In this document: positions 24,220-33,762 of the stretch, piece after piece
Layout of the letters: every line of letters begins with the position of its first letter
Position numbering within the stretch: position 1 is the first letter of the stretch
Source: Pseudogracilibacillus sp037071985
GTDB lineage: Bacteria; Bacillota; Bacilli; Bacillales; Amphibacillaceae
DNA: 64,000 nt
NCBI RefSeq assembly: GCF_037071985.1
Contig: NZ_JAXHDF010000005.1
Coordinates: forward strand, 124,001-188,000
Direction of reading: 5' to 3'
Translations under genes and position numbers: made by a program
Notes under the pieces: generated by a model
The model's database searches: none
Told to the model about the DNA's origin: nothing
Seen by the model: only the letters and a program-made list of their open reading frames with translations

Positions 24220-27200
24220 TCACCCTCTTCTTATCTTTCTTGTTCGATTACCACTTCTATCTATTTTCCCTTTGACAACTCTCCATGTTATACTTCCTAC
24301 CTTTTCACCCGACATGTTTACGTCACTTGGATGCACTTCGATGTACTGGTCCATTTGCGGCATTGTCATTGCAATCATCTTCCCAATCATTCCTAGTACT
24401 CTTTCAGATAATGGAATAATTGCTTCAGGTCCCGCTTCACCTACACCTTGAAGTCCCGCTGTTGCTGTATTGAATATTGTCGGTCTAGTGAAAATTCCAC
24501 CCTGTGCGTTCCAGTTAATCTTAAGCTTAGGTACTGAAGGCGGCATTAGATTAAACTTCCCTTCGAGTGAGAATCGAGGTAGTTTAGGCATACTTATTTT
24601 TGGAAATTTGAGTTTCATACCACTAAAGAAACCCTTCACACGATCAATTGCTGACTTTATTAAATCTCTTGCTTTTTGGATCGGTTGCACCATTCGATCC
24701 CTTACTGCGCTGAATACGTTTGATGCTGTATTCCTGATGCTGCTGAACACATTTGACACTGTCGATCTAATTCCGTTGACGACATTTGAAATTGTGTTTC
24801 TTATTCCATTCCATATTGAAGAAATCACATTTCTAATTCCGTTCATTATGTTAGATATTAAATTTCTAACTGCGTTGAATCCTGAAGAAACCGTATTTCT
24901 AACTCCTGATACAGATCTAGTGAATAAATTTGTTATGAACTTCCACGAATTCGTAAATACACCTTGAAACAACTTAACGAATGATTTTCCTAGTTTGAGG
25001 ATTTTTCCTACAAACCATAAATTAATTAATCCCCATATAAGTTGAACTGCTCCTGATAATATTTGTTTCGTTGCTTCCCATAAACCTTCCCAATCGCCTG
25101 TGAAAAGCGCTACAAAAAAGTCTATTATTCCTAGAATCACATTAACCGCGCCCTGAATCACGTTCTTAATCGCATTCCAAGTATCGACGATTATAAATTC
25201 TATTAATGGCCATATAAATTGGAAAATACCTAGAATAACATCGAATACCACACCTAAAAATGTTTGTATCCACTCCCAAACATTTTCCGTTGCCTGTCTA
25301 ATCGATTCATTATTCTCATTCCACCAATCCACTACCTGCCCGAATATTTCCATGATAAATTCTTTTATATGTTCAATAGCCAATCCTATTTTTTCAGTGA
25401 TTGCGCTCCATACTTCATTCACTTTTTCGCGAAACTCTTCATTAACTTGATACATTCTGACGAATATTCCTACAAGTATAGTGATTACTCCGATTACGAT
25501 TCCTACAGGTCCTGTCAATGCGACTAATACCGTCTTCAGCATTGTAAGTGCTCCGCCCAACATTCCTGCTCCGCCTGAAATGCCGCCAATCACACTTGCA
25601 AGTCCACCAAATAATTTAACAATCCCGCCGATCCATATCGATAATTGACCAAATACTATGAGAAGCGGTCCTATTGCTGCCGCTATTGCCGCTAAAACAA
25701 TCACTACATTTCTTGCTGCTGGCGATGTGTTGTTCATCCAATCGACAATTTTTTGAAATGCACCGATGACTTTTTCTAATGTTGGTAGAAGTGCCTCGTA
25801 TATTTTTATTTGCAATTCTTCAAATGCTGAACTTAGGTTTTCTAATCTTCCACCTAAGTTATCTTTCATTACATCTCGCATTTCTTGTAATGCACCGTTC
25901 GAGTCCTCTACACTATCCTTTAATTCATCGTATTCATCGCCTAATCCAGCTAAAATCGCTGATAATGCTTTACTGTGGTTTTGTCCTGATATAGATGTTA
26001 AGATTGCCGATTTTTCCTCATCGGTTTTGTCTTTAATTTTCTCATTAACATCCTTCAGCACTGTTTCCATTCCGCGGAAATTACCCTCACTATCAAATGC
26101 GCTAAGCCCCAACTCTTCTAGTCCTTTTGCGGCTGGCCCTGACGATTGCGTTAATCTCGTCATGATTGCATTCATGGCCGTACCTGCTTGTGAACCCTTT
26201 AATCCTCTGTTAGCTAGTATCCCTAGCATTGCATTAGCCTCTTCTAGTGGTACATTGAATTCTCGGAACTTACCACCTGTCACAATCATCGCTTCCATAA
26301 GCGCATCTATATCTGTGTTTGCGCTTGATGCTGTTTGTGCAACTTTATCCAAGTAATCTTCCAGGTCGTCCACTTCTACCCCTAGCGCTGCCATACTATC
26401 TGTAACTAGGTCCGATGCTCTACCTAAATCTAAACTTCCTGCTTCAGCAAGGTTTAATACAGGCCCTAGTCCTGATAGCATCTTTTCGTTTTCCCATCCC
26501 GCTAATGCCATGTACTTTAATCCTTCAGCCGCTTCACTCGCGCTAAAAGATGTAGATGCACCCATTTCCCTAGCTTTCTTTTCCAGGTCTTCTAGGTCTT
26601 TTCCTGTTGATCCACTGATTGCGGCAACTTCACTCATGCTACTTTCAAACTTCATTCCTGTTCGTACTGCAAGCGCTCCGAATGCGGTTATTGGTGCTGT
26701 CACTTTCATAGAAAGACTCTTTCCGACATCGGTTGCCTTTCTTCCCGCCTCTTGCATCTTGTCTCCGAACTCTTTAGCATGACTTCCCGCAACTTTTAAA
26801 GCATTACCTACTCTTTTTTGCAATTCCTGTGATTTGTTTATTATTTCTTGTTCGGCTTTTACCGCATCATATAGCTTTCCTTCTAAATCTCTAACTTCTT
26901 TACTATTTTCACCATAGGCTGTTTTTGCATTTTCTAATTGTTTTCTTAAGTTTTCAGTTTGTTCGCCTGCGACTTTTTTTGCTTCTTGCAAATGATCATA
27001 TTCTAGTTTTGCCTTACTTGTTTCGCTTGCATTATTTCCTAGCGCTGCCTTTTCTGCTTCAAACTTTTTTGTAAGGTTGTCCGATGTTTGCGCTAACCTT
27101 TCCTCTTCTTGCTGTAATTGCTTCAGGTTTTCTTTTGCTTTTCCAACTTCACTTGTACGTTCCGCTTCAGCTCGCTTGGCTTCATCTAATCTTTGTGTCG

Positions 27201-27555
27201 TGATTTCAAGTTGGTTTGCAATTGACTGCTCGGCAATTTGCGCCCGCCTTAGTTCGGTTTCCATTCGTTTTGCTTCGTTTGAATTTTCCCCAAACTGTTG
27301 TTTTGTTCTTTCCAATTGCTCCGCGGTTTCTTTTGTTCTTTGTTTCGCCACTTCGTACTGTTTGTTTAGATTGCTTACTGTGGCCTGTAACTTTTCTTGT
27401 TCAGTTCCATTCAATCGTAATTGCGTTTGTTTTAATCTTAATTCTTGCCTTAACTGTGTAGATGATCTCTTCATTTCGTTTACAGACTTATTGAAATCTT
27501 TGTTGAATGCCCTAAACGTTACTTTTATTTCCGAGTTTTTAGCCAATTGCAACAC
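24220..27555 (-). CDS. Tail tape measure protein
   Basis: About 1110 residues. A long N-terminal coiled coil with K/E/Q/A heptads (residues 20-250), then the TP901/PhageMin_Tail core (AAISGSTGKDLEDLEKKARE, ASTSFSASEAAEGLKYMALAG, LANRGLKGSQAGTAMNAIMTR, LEELGLSAFDSEGNFRG), hydrophobic segments at about 625-720, and many short W/R/I repeats (GIRNVISSIWNGIRNTISNV). Its length sets the tail length. The start is either GTG 27555 or TTG 27546 (MAKNSEIKV); the ribosome site AGGTAGGT better suits 27546. Confidence 0.93.
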   Translation of the reverse strand: MLQLAKNSEIKVTFRAFNKDFNKSVNEMKRSSTQLRQELRLKQTQLRLNGTEQEKLQATVSNLNKQYEVAKQRTKETAEQLERTKQQFGENSNEAKRMETELRRAQIAEQSIANQLEITTQRLDEAKRAEAERTSEVGKAKENLKQLQQEEERLAQTSDNLTKKFEAEKAALGNNASETSKAKLEYDHLQEAKKVAGEQTENLRKQLENAKTAYGENSKEVRDLEGKLYDAVKAEQEIINKSQELQKRVGNALKVAGSHAKEFGDKMQEAGRKATDVGKSLSMKVTAPITAFGALAVRTGMKFESSMSEVAAISGSTGKDLEDLEKKAREMGASTSFSASEAAEGLKYMALAGWENEKMLSGLGPVLNLAEAGSLDLGRASDLVTDSMAALGVEVDDLEDYLDKVAQTASSANTDIDALMEAMIVTGGKFREFNVPLEEANAMLGILANRGLKGSQAGTAMNAIMTRLTQSSGPAAKGLEELGLSAFDSEGNFRGMETVLKDVNEKIKDKTDEEKSAILTSISGQNHSKALSAILAGLGDEYDELKDSVEDSNGALQEMRDVMKDNLGGRLENLSSAFEELQIKIYEALLPTLEKVIGAFQKIVDWMNNTSPAARNVVIVLAAIAAAIGPLLIVFGQLSIWIGGIVKLFGGLASVIGGISGGAGMLGGALTMLKTVLVALTGPVGIVIGVITILVGIFVRMYQVNEEFREKVNEVWSAITEKIGLAIEHIKEFIMEIFGQVVDWWNENNESIRQATENVWEWIQTFLGVVFDVILGIFQFIWPLIEFIIVDTWNAIKNVIQGAVNVILGIIDFFVALFTGDWEGLWEATKQILSGAVQLIWGLINLWFVGKILKLGKSFVKLFQGVFTNSWKFITNLFTRSVSGVRNTVSSGFNAVRNLISNIMNGIRNVISSIWNGIRNTISNVVNGIRSTVSNVFSSIRNTASNVFSAVRDRMVQPIQKARDLIKSAIDRVKGFFSGMKLKFPKISMPKLPRFSLEGKFNLMPPSVPKLKINWNAQGGIFTRPTIFNTATAGLQGVGEAGPEAIIPLSERVLGMIGKMIAMTMPQMDQYIEVHPSDVNMSGEKVGSITWRVVKGKIDRSGNRTRKIRRG

Positions 27556-27730
27556 CTACCTTTCTCTCGGATTATTTCGCCATGCCTCAAACGCTAGTAC
27601 GTTTTGATATATTCTTTCGACCGAATTAATCGGTTCATGCCAAAAAACATCGCCATCAATCCCGTAAGCGATGCAATATAGAACATATAGATCTTCTACA
27701 CATTCAATTTTTAGTTTTGGTGTTACCACT
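27556..27730 (-). CDS. Tail assembly chaperone gpT-type extension, made by -1 frameshift
   Basis: The upstream chaperone gene ends ...GAT AAA AAA AAG TGG TAA. Slipping back one base on the A8 run opens a frame reading VVTPKLKIECVEDLYVLYC and continuing to AWRNNPRER, then TAG at 27556-27558, directly before the tape measure gene. It has no start codon of its own. Size (about 57 codons), place and A-rich slippery site match the lambda gpG/gpGT pattern. The product would be a fusion of about 210 residues. Confidence 0.85.
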
Positions 27731-28190
27731 TTTTTTTATCGTTACTTGTTACCTTCTTGAATTCATTTGCGAATTGATTTGGATTTGAGGATACTAAATT
27801 AGTTATTAATTCAGCATAAAGTTCTAATGTGCTTTCGATGTCGTAATGATACTGTTCAAGAAAATCGTCGTAAGGTAATTCAAGCCCTTTGTTAGCGCCT
27901 TTTAGCCCTAAATAAATGATTTGAATCGCCTTTTCTTCATCGAAGCCCGATAGTTGACTTACGTCTAATTCGCCATCGTCTTTCTTTGCCTTTTCCATTT
28001 CAACCATCTTGGCCAATTCACTAAATAGCGACGTTTCAATATACCCTTGCTCTTTACCTCTTTTTAAAGCATAGTTTGTTAGGAAAATTGGATATGTTTT
28101 TTCGTTAAAAAAGTGTTGTTTGTATTCTCCGTTTTCCTCTCTAACTTCCATTTCTTTTAATGTGATTTTTGCTATTTTCATATTGATCAC
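27723..28190 (-). CDS. Tail assembly chaperone (gpG-type)
   Basis: 155 residues (start ATG 28190 or 28181). A helical acidic protein with AIQIIYLGLKGANKG and FLEQYHYDIESTLELYAEL, ending SNDKKKW at the slippery A8 run. Located between the major tail protein and tape measure, as in nearly all siphophages with this system. The frameshifted form binds the tape measure while the short form covers it during assembly. Confidence 0.8.
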   Translation of the reverse strand: MINMKIAKITLKEMEVREENGEYKQHFFNEKTYPIFLTNYALKRGKEQGYIETSLFSELAKMVEMEKAKKDDGELDVSQLSGFDEEKAIQIIYLGLKGANKGLELPYDDFLEQYHYDIESTLELYAELITNLVSSNPNQFANEFKKVTSNDKKKW

Positions 28191-28213
28191 CCTTCATTTT
28201 AATTAAAATAAAA

Positions 28214-28239
28214 AACTACCTACTATGGTGTAGGTAGTT
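28214..28239 (-). terminator. Terminator after the major tail protein gene
   Basis: AACTACCTAC-accata-GTAGGTAGTT followed by T6ATTTT on the minus strand, overlapping the gene's 3' end. It would lower expression of chaperone and tape measure relative to the abundant tail tube protein. Confidence 0.8.
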
Positions 28240-28807
28240 CAACTAATTCTGGTGTAAAATCTTTATGCCAATCTTTCGCCACTTCATCATCATCTAATTC
28301 AGGTACTAATGCTTCATAATAAATTTCCTGCCTGTCGTCAGGAAGTGCTGTGTATTCTAACTCTAATAATGCTACTTCCTCCGCTCCGTTTTCAATAGTG
28401 AACTTCAACCCTGTGGCACTTGAGCAATTAGAAAATGCAATTAGTTTTGTTATTTCCTCGAATTCATCAACAACATCTGCTGTAAATACGAAATTCTGTC
28501 CTTTTGATTTCGTTCCGTAAGAATAAATCCCAGGTTTAAGTCCTGTATTTGTAAGTCCGAAGAAATTACGAAACACATCAATCGGTATGTGTGCTGAAAC
28601 TGTTACGTTTGCTTTTTGTGGCTTTGATACCTTCTTAACTTCTACACCAGCACAACGTTTAACAATTTCGATTATTTCTGTTTCTGACTCTAACTGTCCT
28701 ACACAACCGAATTTCGTTCCGTCTTGCTTTGTTCCACCTTTGAAAAATTGAATACTTGCGTTAATAATAGATACTGAATCAAACTCTGTAATTACGTTAT
28801 TAGCCAT
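28223..28807 (-). CDS. Major tail (tube) protein
   Basis: 194 residues, phi13/TP901-1 type. Beta-rich with VTVSAHIPIDVFRNFFGL, a TGLKPGIYSYG segment and a late LLELEYTALPDDRQEIYYEAL strand pair. It is followed by a strong terminator and by the frameshifted chaperones, which fixes its identity by synteny. Start ATG 28807 two bases after the stop of the next gene upstream. Confidence 0.85.
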   Translation of the reverse strand: MANNVITEFDSVSIINASIQFFKGGTKQDGTKFGCVGQLESETEIIEIVKRCAGVEVKKVSKPQKANVTVSAHIPIDVFRNFFGLTNTGLKPGIYSYGTKSKGQNFVFTADVVDEFEEITKLIAFSNCSSATGLKFTIENGAEEVALLELEYTALPDDRQEIYYEALVPELDDDEVAKDWHKDFTPELVELPTP

Positions 28808-28808
28808 C

Positions 28809-29225
28809 TTATAAAACCTCCTGTATTTTTTTCTCGATGTCTCTCGCTAGACTTTCGACGACTCTAGGTTCAGCCGCATCCAGTCCGCGTTCCGAAAATC
28901 GTTGTTCAATTGGATTTCGCGGTCCTCTTCCTTGATCAGGAAAAACAAGATATCCAAATGACCCTTTATTTTTTGCTGCCCCTCCGCGCGATTTAACATC
29001 GAATCCTAAATTAAAGTTGTCTACTGTTTCCCACTTACTTTGATTTGCGTGTCTGCCTGGACGTTCACCTGTTTTAATAAGTTTAGTAATTTCCTCAACT
29101 ACCATTCTTACACCCTGATCTTCTAGTGCTTTATTTATGATTTTTTCTGATTCATTCGGTATTTTTGTTATTCTTTCTTCCAACCTCGAGACATCGCTAT
29201 AATCTATTTCATATTTAGCACTCAA
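28809..29225 (-). CDS. HK97 gp10-like head-tail / tail completion protein
   Basis: 138 residues. N-terminal helix (RLEERITKIPNESEKIINKALE) and a middle RPGRHANQSKWETVDNFNLGFDVKSRGG segment typical of the gp10 family (minor tail terminator region). It overlaps the preceding gene by 11 bases. It probably acts at the head-tail junction. Confidence 0.75.
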   Translation of the reverse strand: MSAKYEIDYSDVSRLEERITKIPNESEKIINKALEDQGVRMVVEEITKLIKTGERPGRHANQSKWETVDNFNLGFDVKSRGGAAKNKGSFGYLVFPDQGRGPRNPIEQRFSERGLDAAEPRVVESLARDIEKKIQEVL

Positions 29226-29631
29226 GTTTTATCACCCGCTTGAATACAATTGAGACACGATCAATATATCTTTCGGATTCACTCATTCGCAACCTTTCTT
29301 TTCTCGCTCTGTCGAATGCTACTGCCTTGATGTTTTTTACTTTCGTTATTACATCAACCACAACTTCCCATACATCGTGGCGGTCTTCCGAATAATAATC
29401 GATTATAATTATTTGCGATAACTGTGTCGGGCTTTCTGTAGCATTAATGTTGCTGTATTCAATCGTGAAAAAATTGTATTTATCTGAATTGAATAATTGC
29501 TCCTCTTCATCTTCCGCTACTTCATCCTCATAAACCGACAAACCGAATGACTTTAGTTCATCAAAAATACCTTCACTTTGATCCGTCATGTACTTCTTTG
29601 TTCTTTTATTCAACCGAATCACCTGCCTCAC
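29215..29631 (-). CDS. Minor capsid / tail terminator-like protein
   Basis: 138 residues with a core of alternating strands (FFTIEYSNINATESPTQLSQ) and a C-terminal VSIVFKRVIKLEC, as in siphophage tail terminator (gpU-like) proteins. Identity rests mostly on place: between head-closure and gp10-like genes. It overlaps both neighbours, so translation is coupled. Confidence 0.6.
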   Translation of the reverse strand: MRQVIRLNKRTKKYMTDQSEGIFDELKSFGLSVYEDEVAEDEEEQLFNSDKYNFFTIEYSNINATESPTQLSQIIIIDYYSEDRHDVWEVVVDVITKVKNIKAVAFDRARKERLRMSESERYIDRVSIVFKRVIKLEC

Positions 29632-29971
29632 CTACTTCTTGTAGGTAGAAATACAAATTGTTTTTACTATAATCTGTATCAAGTTTAATAACGTCGTATT
29701 CGATGCTCTCAATGACTACTGTGTACTTTGTTTTCCGCTTCATTTTAAACGATGGCGGATACATTGTTTCAACCTTTAAATCAAGTTTCGACGTTGACAT
29801 ATCTGCCATTTGATAATCTTGTTCTCTTATAGATAATTCATTGAATGCCAACTTTCCTTCAGGTTCAAAGGTGGAACCGATTCTTTTTCCATTCTTTCTT
29901 TTTGTTGTTTTAGTCCCATAGGTCAAATAACCGTCGTTGTATGTTTTACGGTAGTTTTTCATCCTTTTCAA
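29606..29971 (-). CDS. Head-tail stopper/adaptor-like protein
   Basis: 121 residues, beta-rich with a basic start (KTYNDGYLTYGTKTTKRKNG) and IESIEYDVIKLDTDYSKN near the end. These features fit head closure proteins (SPP1 gp16-like). Assigned by synteny after the connector gene; overlaps it by 26 bases. Confidence 0.6.
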   Translation of the reverse strand: MKRMKNYRKTYNDGYLTYGTKTTKRKNGKRIGSTFEPEGKLAFNELSIREQDYQMADMSTSKLDLKVETMYPPSFKMKRKTKYTVVIESIEYDVIKLDTDYSKNNLYFYLQEVGEAGDSVE

Positions 29972-30251
29972 CTTTGGTTCCCACCCTCCCTAATGCTGCA
30001 AGTGCAATTAATCTTTTTATTTCTGATGAAAAGTTTTTCTCGAATTCATCTAAACTATTGTGATAATCATATCTACATCTTTCTAACAACAAACCTCTGA
30101 CCCAATCCTCTTTATCGAAGTCAAAAGTCGCATTTGTTAAATTCAACAAATACGACTCCGCTTCTTTTATCAGATCTTCTAAATCAGAATTTTCATCCTC
30201 CCAAGTGATTCTTAACTTTCTCTTTAGTTGAGACAATAATTTATTTTTCAT
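29946..30251 (-). CDS. Head-tail connector (HK97 gp6-like adaptor)
   Basis: 101 residues, all helical: WEDENSDLEDLIKEAESYLLNLT followed by VRGLLLERCRYDYHNSLDEFEKNF. This is the DNA-packaging/adaptor family directly after the capsid gene. It joins portal to stopper. Confidence 0.8.
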   Translation of the reverse strand: MKNKLLSQLKRKLRITWEDENSDLEDLIKEAESYLLNLTNATFDFDKEDWVRGLLLERCRYDYHNSLDEFEKNFSSEIKRLIALAALGRVGTKVEKDEKLP

Positions 30252-30259
30252 GTTATCAT

Positions 30260-30520
30260 CTACTTTTCAGACTTTTTGTTGTCTTTAGATTTTTTCGCTT
30301 CTTTCTTAGTTTCTTTAGTTCCTTTTTTAGCATCCGCTTCAGTTCCTTCTTTTATTTCCTCTAAAAATGGATGCTTGTACTTGTTTTTGTCTGAAGTTAA
30401 TTCTTCAATTCGTTTTTTAGTTGTTTTGTATCCCTCTTTAGGATAGGTACCGTCTTTTTCATAAACGGTACCATCGTGATTGTTTTCCTTGAACGTCGCT
30501 AACACTCTATACTTACTCAT
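30260..30520 (-). CDS. Lysine-rich small phage protein
   Basis: 86 residues: an ordered N-terminal half (YRVLATFKENNHDGTVYEKD) and a Lys/Glu-rich, probably disordered tail. Lies between capsid and connector genes. Similar small genes there encode head decoration or Rho N-terminal-like proteins; I cannot assign it. Confidence 0.55.
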   Translation of the reverse strand: MSKYRVLATFKENNHDGTVYEKDGTYPKEGYKTTKKRIEELTSDKNKYKHPFLEEIKEGTEADAKKGTKETKKEAKKSKDNKKSEK

Positions 30521-30551
30521 TGCTCATCCTCCTATAAACTATAAATCAAAA

Positions 30552-31760
30552 TTATGGTTCAGGTATTTCTTCCGTTTCTTCCTCTACTCCTAGTTCGCTA
30601 ATATCAAATACATCGAACTTGTCATTGTCTAACGGTCGCCCATTCGCTAACTGACGTACAACATACAGTCTTTGGTCCTCAATCATTCTGACAACATCTG
30701 AATGTTCTAATGTTGAGTCTGTTCCTGTTCCCATAAAGTAGTCCTTTGGATGACCGACAACCATTTTTCCGATTGGTACTGCCGACGTTTGAATGATATC
30801 TAATCCTGGTACAGGAAACTTGTCAAATTCCCAAGTTCCATCATCGCGTTGCTTTACTCCCGCTGAAAAGAAGTGCATTGCGTAGTTATATGGATTAAGA
30901 ATGAATGTGATTCCGTCATACGGTCGTGTTTTTGTTGGATTTCCGCCTTCATCTTTTTCTATAATTGTTGCTGGCGCAAGAATTTCTTCTCCGATTGTTT
31001 TCGGCTTCAAATCCTTTAATTTTACCGCTTCCTTTTCAGGATATACTCCACCTGTGACCGCCCCGTCTAAATCTCTAGTCATTCCAATAGGCTTTTTGTT
31101 TCCATCTCCTGTAACAATTGCTTTTTCTAATTCTGCTGCGATAATTTCAGTTAAGAATGCTCGAACGTAACGGTCTAACCATTCAGGACCAATCTCAAAC
31201 ATTGCCTTGCTGACAACTAAAAATCCTGACAATTTGAACATGCCCTGGTCAATTGTTTCGAATCCATGATCAATCATTTCTTTAATTTTGTCTGTTACCT
31301 CTGTCCATGTTGCGACGGTTTGTCCTGGCTTGCGAACAATCCACATTGTTGAGGCTCCAACACGTTGGAAGTTAACTCGTGACAGCAAAGGATGGTCAAG
31401 TGCTAAGTCCTCAAATACTCGTTCGAAGATGGTTGGCGGCATTAACTTGCTCACTTCATCGAATGACTTTGCTTCAATTGCCTCGTTGTAGAACTTCAAT
31501 TCACTTGATGTTAAGCGACGTACTCCCCTTTGCGCTAAAACCGCATCATCCCATTGTTGTTCATTGGCGCGGTTAGCTTCACGAATTGTTGTATTCATTA
31601 CATCTTGGAAATGTAATAAGTTACTTTCGTAATTTTCTACAATTGTTTGGGCAACCTCTCGTGGATCTGTACTTTCAAATGCTTGTTGCAATGCTGTGAT
31701 CTGTTCCTCTTTTCCTTCTAGTAATTCTTCTCTATCTAAGTTTTCAATTCCTTTTGTCAT
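30552..31760 (-). CDS. Major capsid protein, HK97 fold
   Basis: 402 residues. A helical delta-domain-like N-terminus (about 1-110), then the HK97 core with FERVFEDLALDHPLLSRVNFQ, VARKPGQTVATWTEV-like E-loop region, TGDGNKKPIGMTRDLDG and the P-domain end DVVRMIEDQRLYVVRQLANGRPLDNDKFDVFDI. The protease gene upstream would remove the delta domain. Good ribosome site AGGAGG before ATG 31760. Confidence 0.93.
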   Translation of the reverse strand: MTKGIENLDREELLEGKEEQITALQQAFESTDPREVAQTIVENYESNLLHFQDVMNTTIREANRANEQQWDDAVLAQRGVRRLTSSELKFYNEAIEAKSFDEVSKLMPPTIFERVFEDLALDHPLLSRVNFQRVGASTMWIVRKPGQTVATWTEVTDKIKEMIDHGFETIDQGMFKLSGFLVVSKAMFEIGPEWLDRYVRAFLTEIIAAELEKAIVTGDGNKKPIGMTRDLDGAVTGGVYPEKEAVKLKDLKPKTIGEEILAPATIIEKDEGGNPTKTRPYDGITFILNPYNYAMHFFSAGVKQRDDGTWEFDKFPVPGLDIIQTSAVPIGKMVVGHPKDYFMGTGTDSTLEHSDVVRMIEDQRLYVVRQLANGRPLDNDKFDVFDISELGVEEETEEIPEP

Positions 31761-31784
31761 TTTATTTCCTCCTAAAATAAAAAT

Positions 31785-31803
31785 AACGTCAATTAATGAC
31801 GTT
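31785..31803 (-). terminator. Hairpin between protease and capsid genes
   Basis: AACGTCA-TTAAT-TGACGTT overlapping the protease stop codon, then TATTTTTATTTT on the minus strand. Probably a weak terminator or mRNA processing/stability stem before the capsid gene. Confidence 0.6.
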
Positions 31804-32554
31804 TGAATTTATCTAATATAGTATTTTTTCGTTGTGTTCCATTTCCTAATACAGTGTTCAGTTCCTCTAAAATATTTCTTTTTTCGATATTACTTAATTC
31901 TGTTTGCTCGTTTGTAGATTCGTCTTCCTCGTCTTCTTTTGATTCTGATGACGTTTTACTTGCGAATCCATACTCTACTGCTGTTGATGCACTCATCCAT
32001 GTTTCTTGGTTTATTTTTTCCTGTACTTCATCCCTTTCCAATGTTGTTTTTGTACTATAAATATCTACTATTCCTTCCTCTAATTCCTCTAATACATCCG
32101 CTTCTTTCCTCATGTCTGTTTTACTACCCCATACAGCACTAGATGCTTCGTGTATCATCATCATTGACCCTAGTTCCATGATAACTTCATCACCAGCCAT
32201 CGCAATTATTGAGGCGGCCGAACAAGCCCAACCATCGACATGTACAGTAACATTTCCTTTATGTCTTTTTAGCCGATTGAATATCGATATGCCATCAAAT
32301 GCATCGCCCCCTGGTGAATTAAGATTGATAATAATATCATTTTCACCCGCTTCATTAAGCGCGTTATCAATATCTTTCGCCGAAAACGAATCACTCCACC
32401 ACGATTGACCAATAACTCCGTAAATCGTTATGTTCGTTGTCTTTGTTTCGTTGTCATGAACGACATTGAATTTTTGTGGTATTTGTTTTAATTGCTCTGT
32501 GTGCTGTTGGTTTTTGAAGTTCTTTAGGAAATCCTCAACCGTCATTCTTTTCAT
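31793..32554 (-). CDS. Head maturation protease, ClpP-like (S14)
   Basis: 253 residues. The catalytic Ser is S112 in GWACSAASIIAMAG and the His is H135 in MMMIHEASS; LNSPGGDAFDGISIFNRLK is the ClpP oxyanion-strand region. The C-terminal third is a charged tail, possibly scaffold-like. It lies between portal and capsid genes as in HK97-like heads. Confidence 0.92.
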   Translation of the reverse strand: MKRMTVEDFLKNFKNQQHTEQLKQIPQKFNVVHDNETKTTNITIYGVIGQSWWSDSFSAKDIDNALNEAGENDIIINLNSPGGDAFDGISIFNRLKRHKGNVTVHVDGWACSAASIIAMAGDEVIMELGSMMMIHEASSAVWGSKTDMRKEADVLEELEEGIVDIYSTKTTLERDEVQEKINQETWMSASTAVEYGFASKTSSESKEDEEDESTNEQTELSNIEKRNILEELNTVLGNGTQRKNTILDKFKRH

Positions 32555-32593
32555 TCACTCCCACCCCCTTTCATTGGCTTATCAATTAATGAA

Positions 32594-33751
32594 TTATTCA
32601 TCTTCATCATCCTCCTGCTTATCGACACGTTGATAGTTCTTGGTTACATATCGATGATTAGCCCATTCATCACTGATTGGCTCTCTGCCCAATTCTTCTA
32701 AAACATCATTTATGCTCAATCCACCGATAGCAAATAGTTTGTCTAGTGCTGTTGCAATCTTGGATATATCAATAACTTTAATTTTTGTTGTATCTATTTT
32801 TACATATGTTCTTTTTAGATATTCTTCTTTCGTATAAACTGTTCTATTGATTTCATCCTGAATTAATTCGCTTATTGGATTCACTGCAAACATCAAAAAG
32901 CTTTCTATTTGGTCCTCTAAATCTGCGAAGTCTCCTTTAAGCAATCCTCTTGGTACATTGAATCTCATTGCAACATAATTGAAAATATCATCTATCAGTG
33001 CTGCAATATCTCTACTTAAGCCCGCGTTATTTGTTCCTGTTTGTCCATCCGACATATCTTCTAAACCATATCCGTCTTGCAACTGGAATGCTGAACCCTC
33101 GACATTTGGATCAAACCAATTCTTTAATTGACCCTCGAATAACTCGTCAATCGCTTCTTGCGTTTCGTCATCTTGAGGTCTTAGAAAATCACCCTTAATT
33201 AATAAGCGCTTGTTATTTTTCCTTTTATAATAATTCATAGATGATATCAATAACCTTCCTAGACTTTCGTACATTCCGTCTATTACTGAAGTTATTTTTT
33301 CGTTGCGTAATTCAAAATACATTACTTCTGATTCTGTGAATACATCGCTTAATTCGTAATCATCTATTGTCACATCTTTATATGTGTTTTCTTTTAGCGC
33401 TTGTTTTTCTCGAGTGAAATTACTGGTAATATATAGCTGCTTATTAATCATCACAACTAAACATTCGTTGTCATAAACTAATTTTGTTACTAATTCGTGC
33501 ATAAAGTTTGTTGCGTTTTGATTTTGGTTAGGCTCTACATTAAAAAGATAATAGTTATTGCTTCGGTTTTTAACACCTTTTTCAAATGTTTGTATTTCAC
33601 ACTGACTGATGGATCCTGCAATTAAATCAATACATGTGTCTACTGCTATCTTCTTAAAAAAGTAATCGATTCCTGATTCGTAAAATAATTCATTGTTTGA
33701 CACTTCCTTTTTCCGCTTCAAGAAACTTCTGAACCAATCTAATAATCCCAT
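32594..33751 (-). CDS. Phage portal protein
   Basis: 385 residues, HK97-type portal. Seen: FFKKIAVDTCIDLIAGSISQCEIQ, the central GVYESLGRLLISSMNYYKRKN-like stem helix, RFNVPRGLLKGDFADLEDQIE and the conserved end LDKLFAIGGLSINDVLEELG. Forms the dodecameric DNA channel at one capsid vertex. Start ATG 33751, 11 bp after terminase. Confidence 0.92.
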   Translation of the reverse strand: MGLLDWFRSFLKRKKEVSNNELFYESGIDYFFKKIAVDTCIDLIAGSISQCEIQTFEKGVKNRSNNYYLFNVEPNQNQNATNFMHELVTKLVYDNECLVVMINKQLYITSNFTREKQALKENTYKDVTIDDYELSDVFTESEVMYFELRNEKITSVIDGMYESLGRLLISSMNYYKRKNNKRLLIKGDFLRPQDDETQEAIDELFEGQLKNWFDPNVEGSAFQLQDGYGLEDMSDGQTGTNNAGLSRDIAALIDDIFNYVAMRFNVPRGLLKGDFADLEDQIESFLMFAVNPISELIQDEINRTVYTKEEYLKRTYVKIDTTKIKVIDISKIATALDKLFAIGGLSINDVLEELGREPISDEWANHRYVTKNYQRVDKQEDDEDE

Positions 33752-33762
33752 TTCCTCACCTC

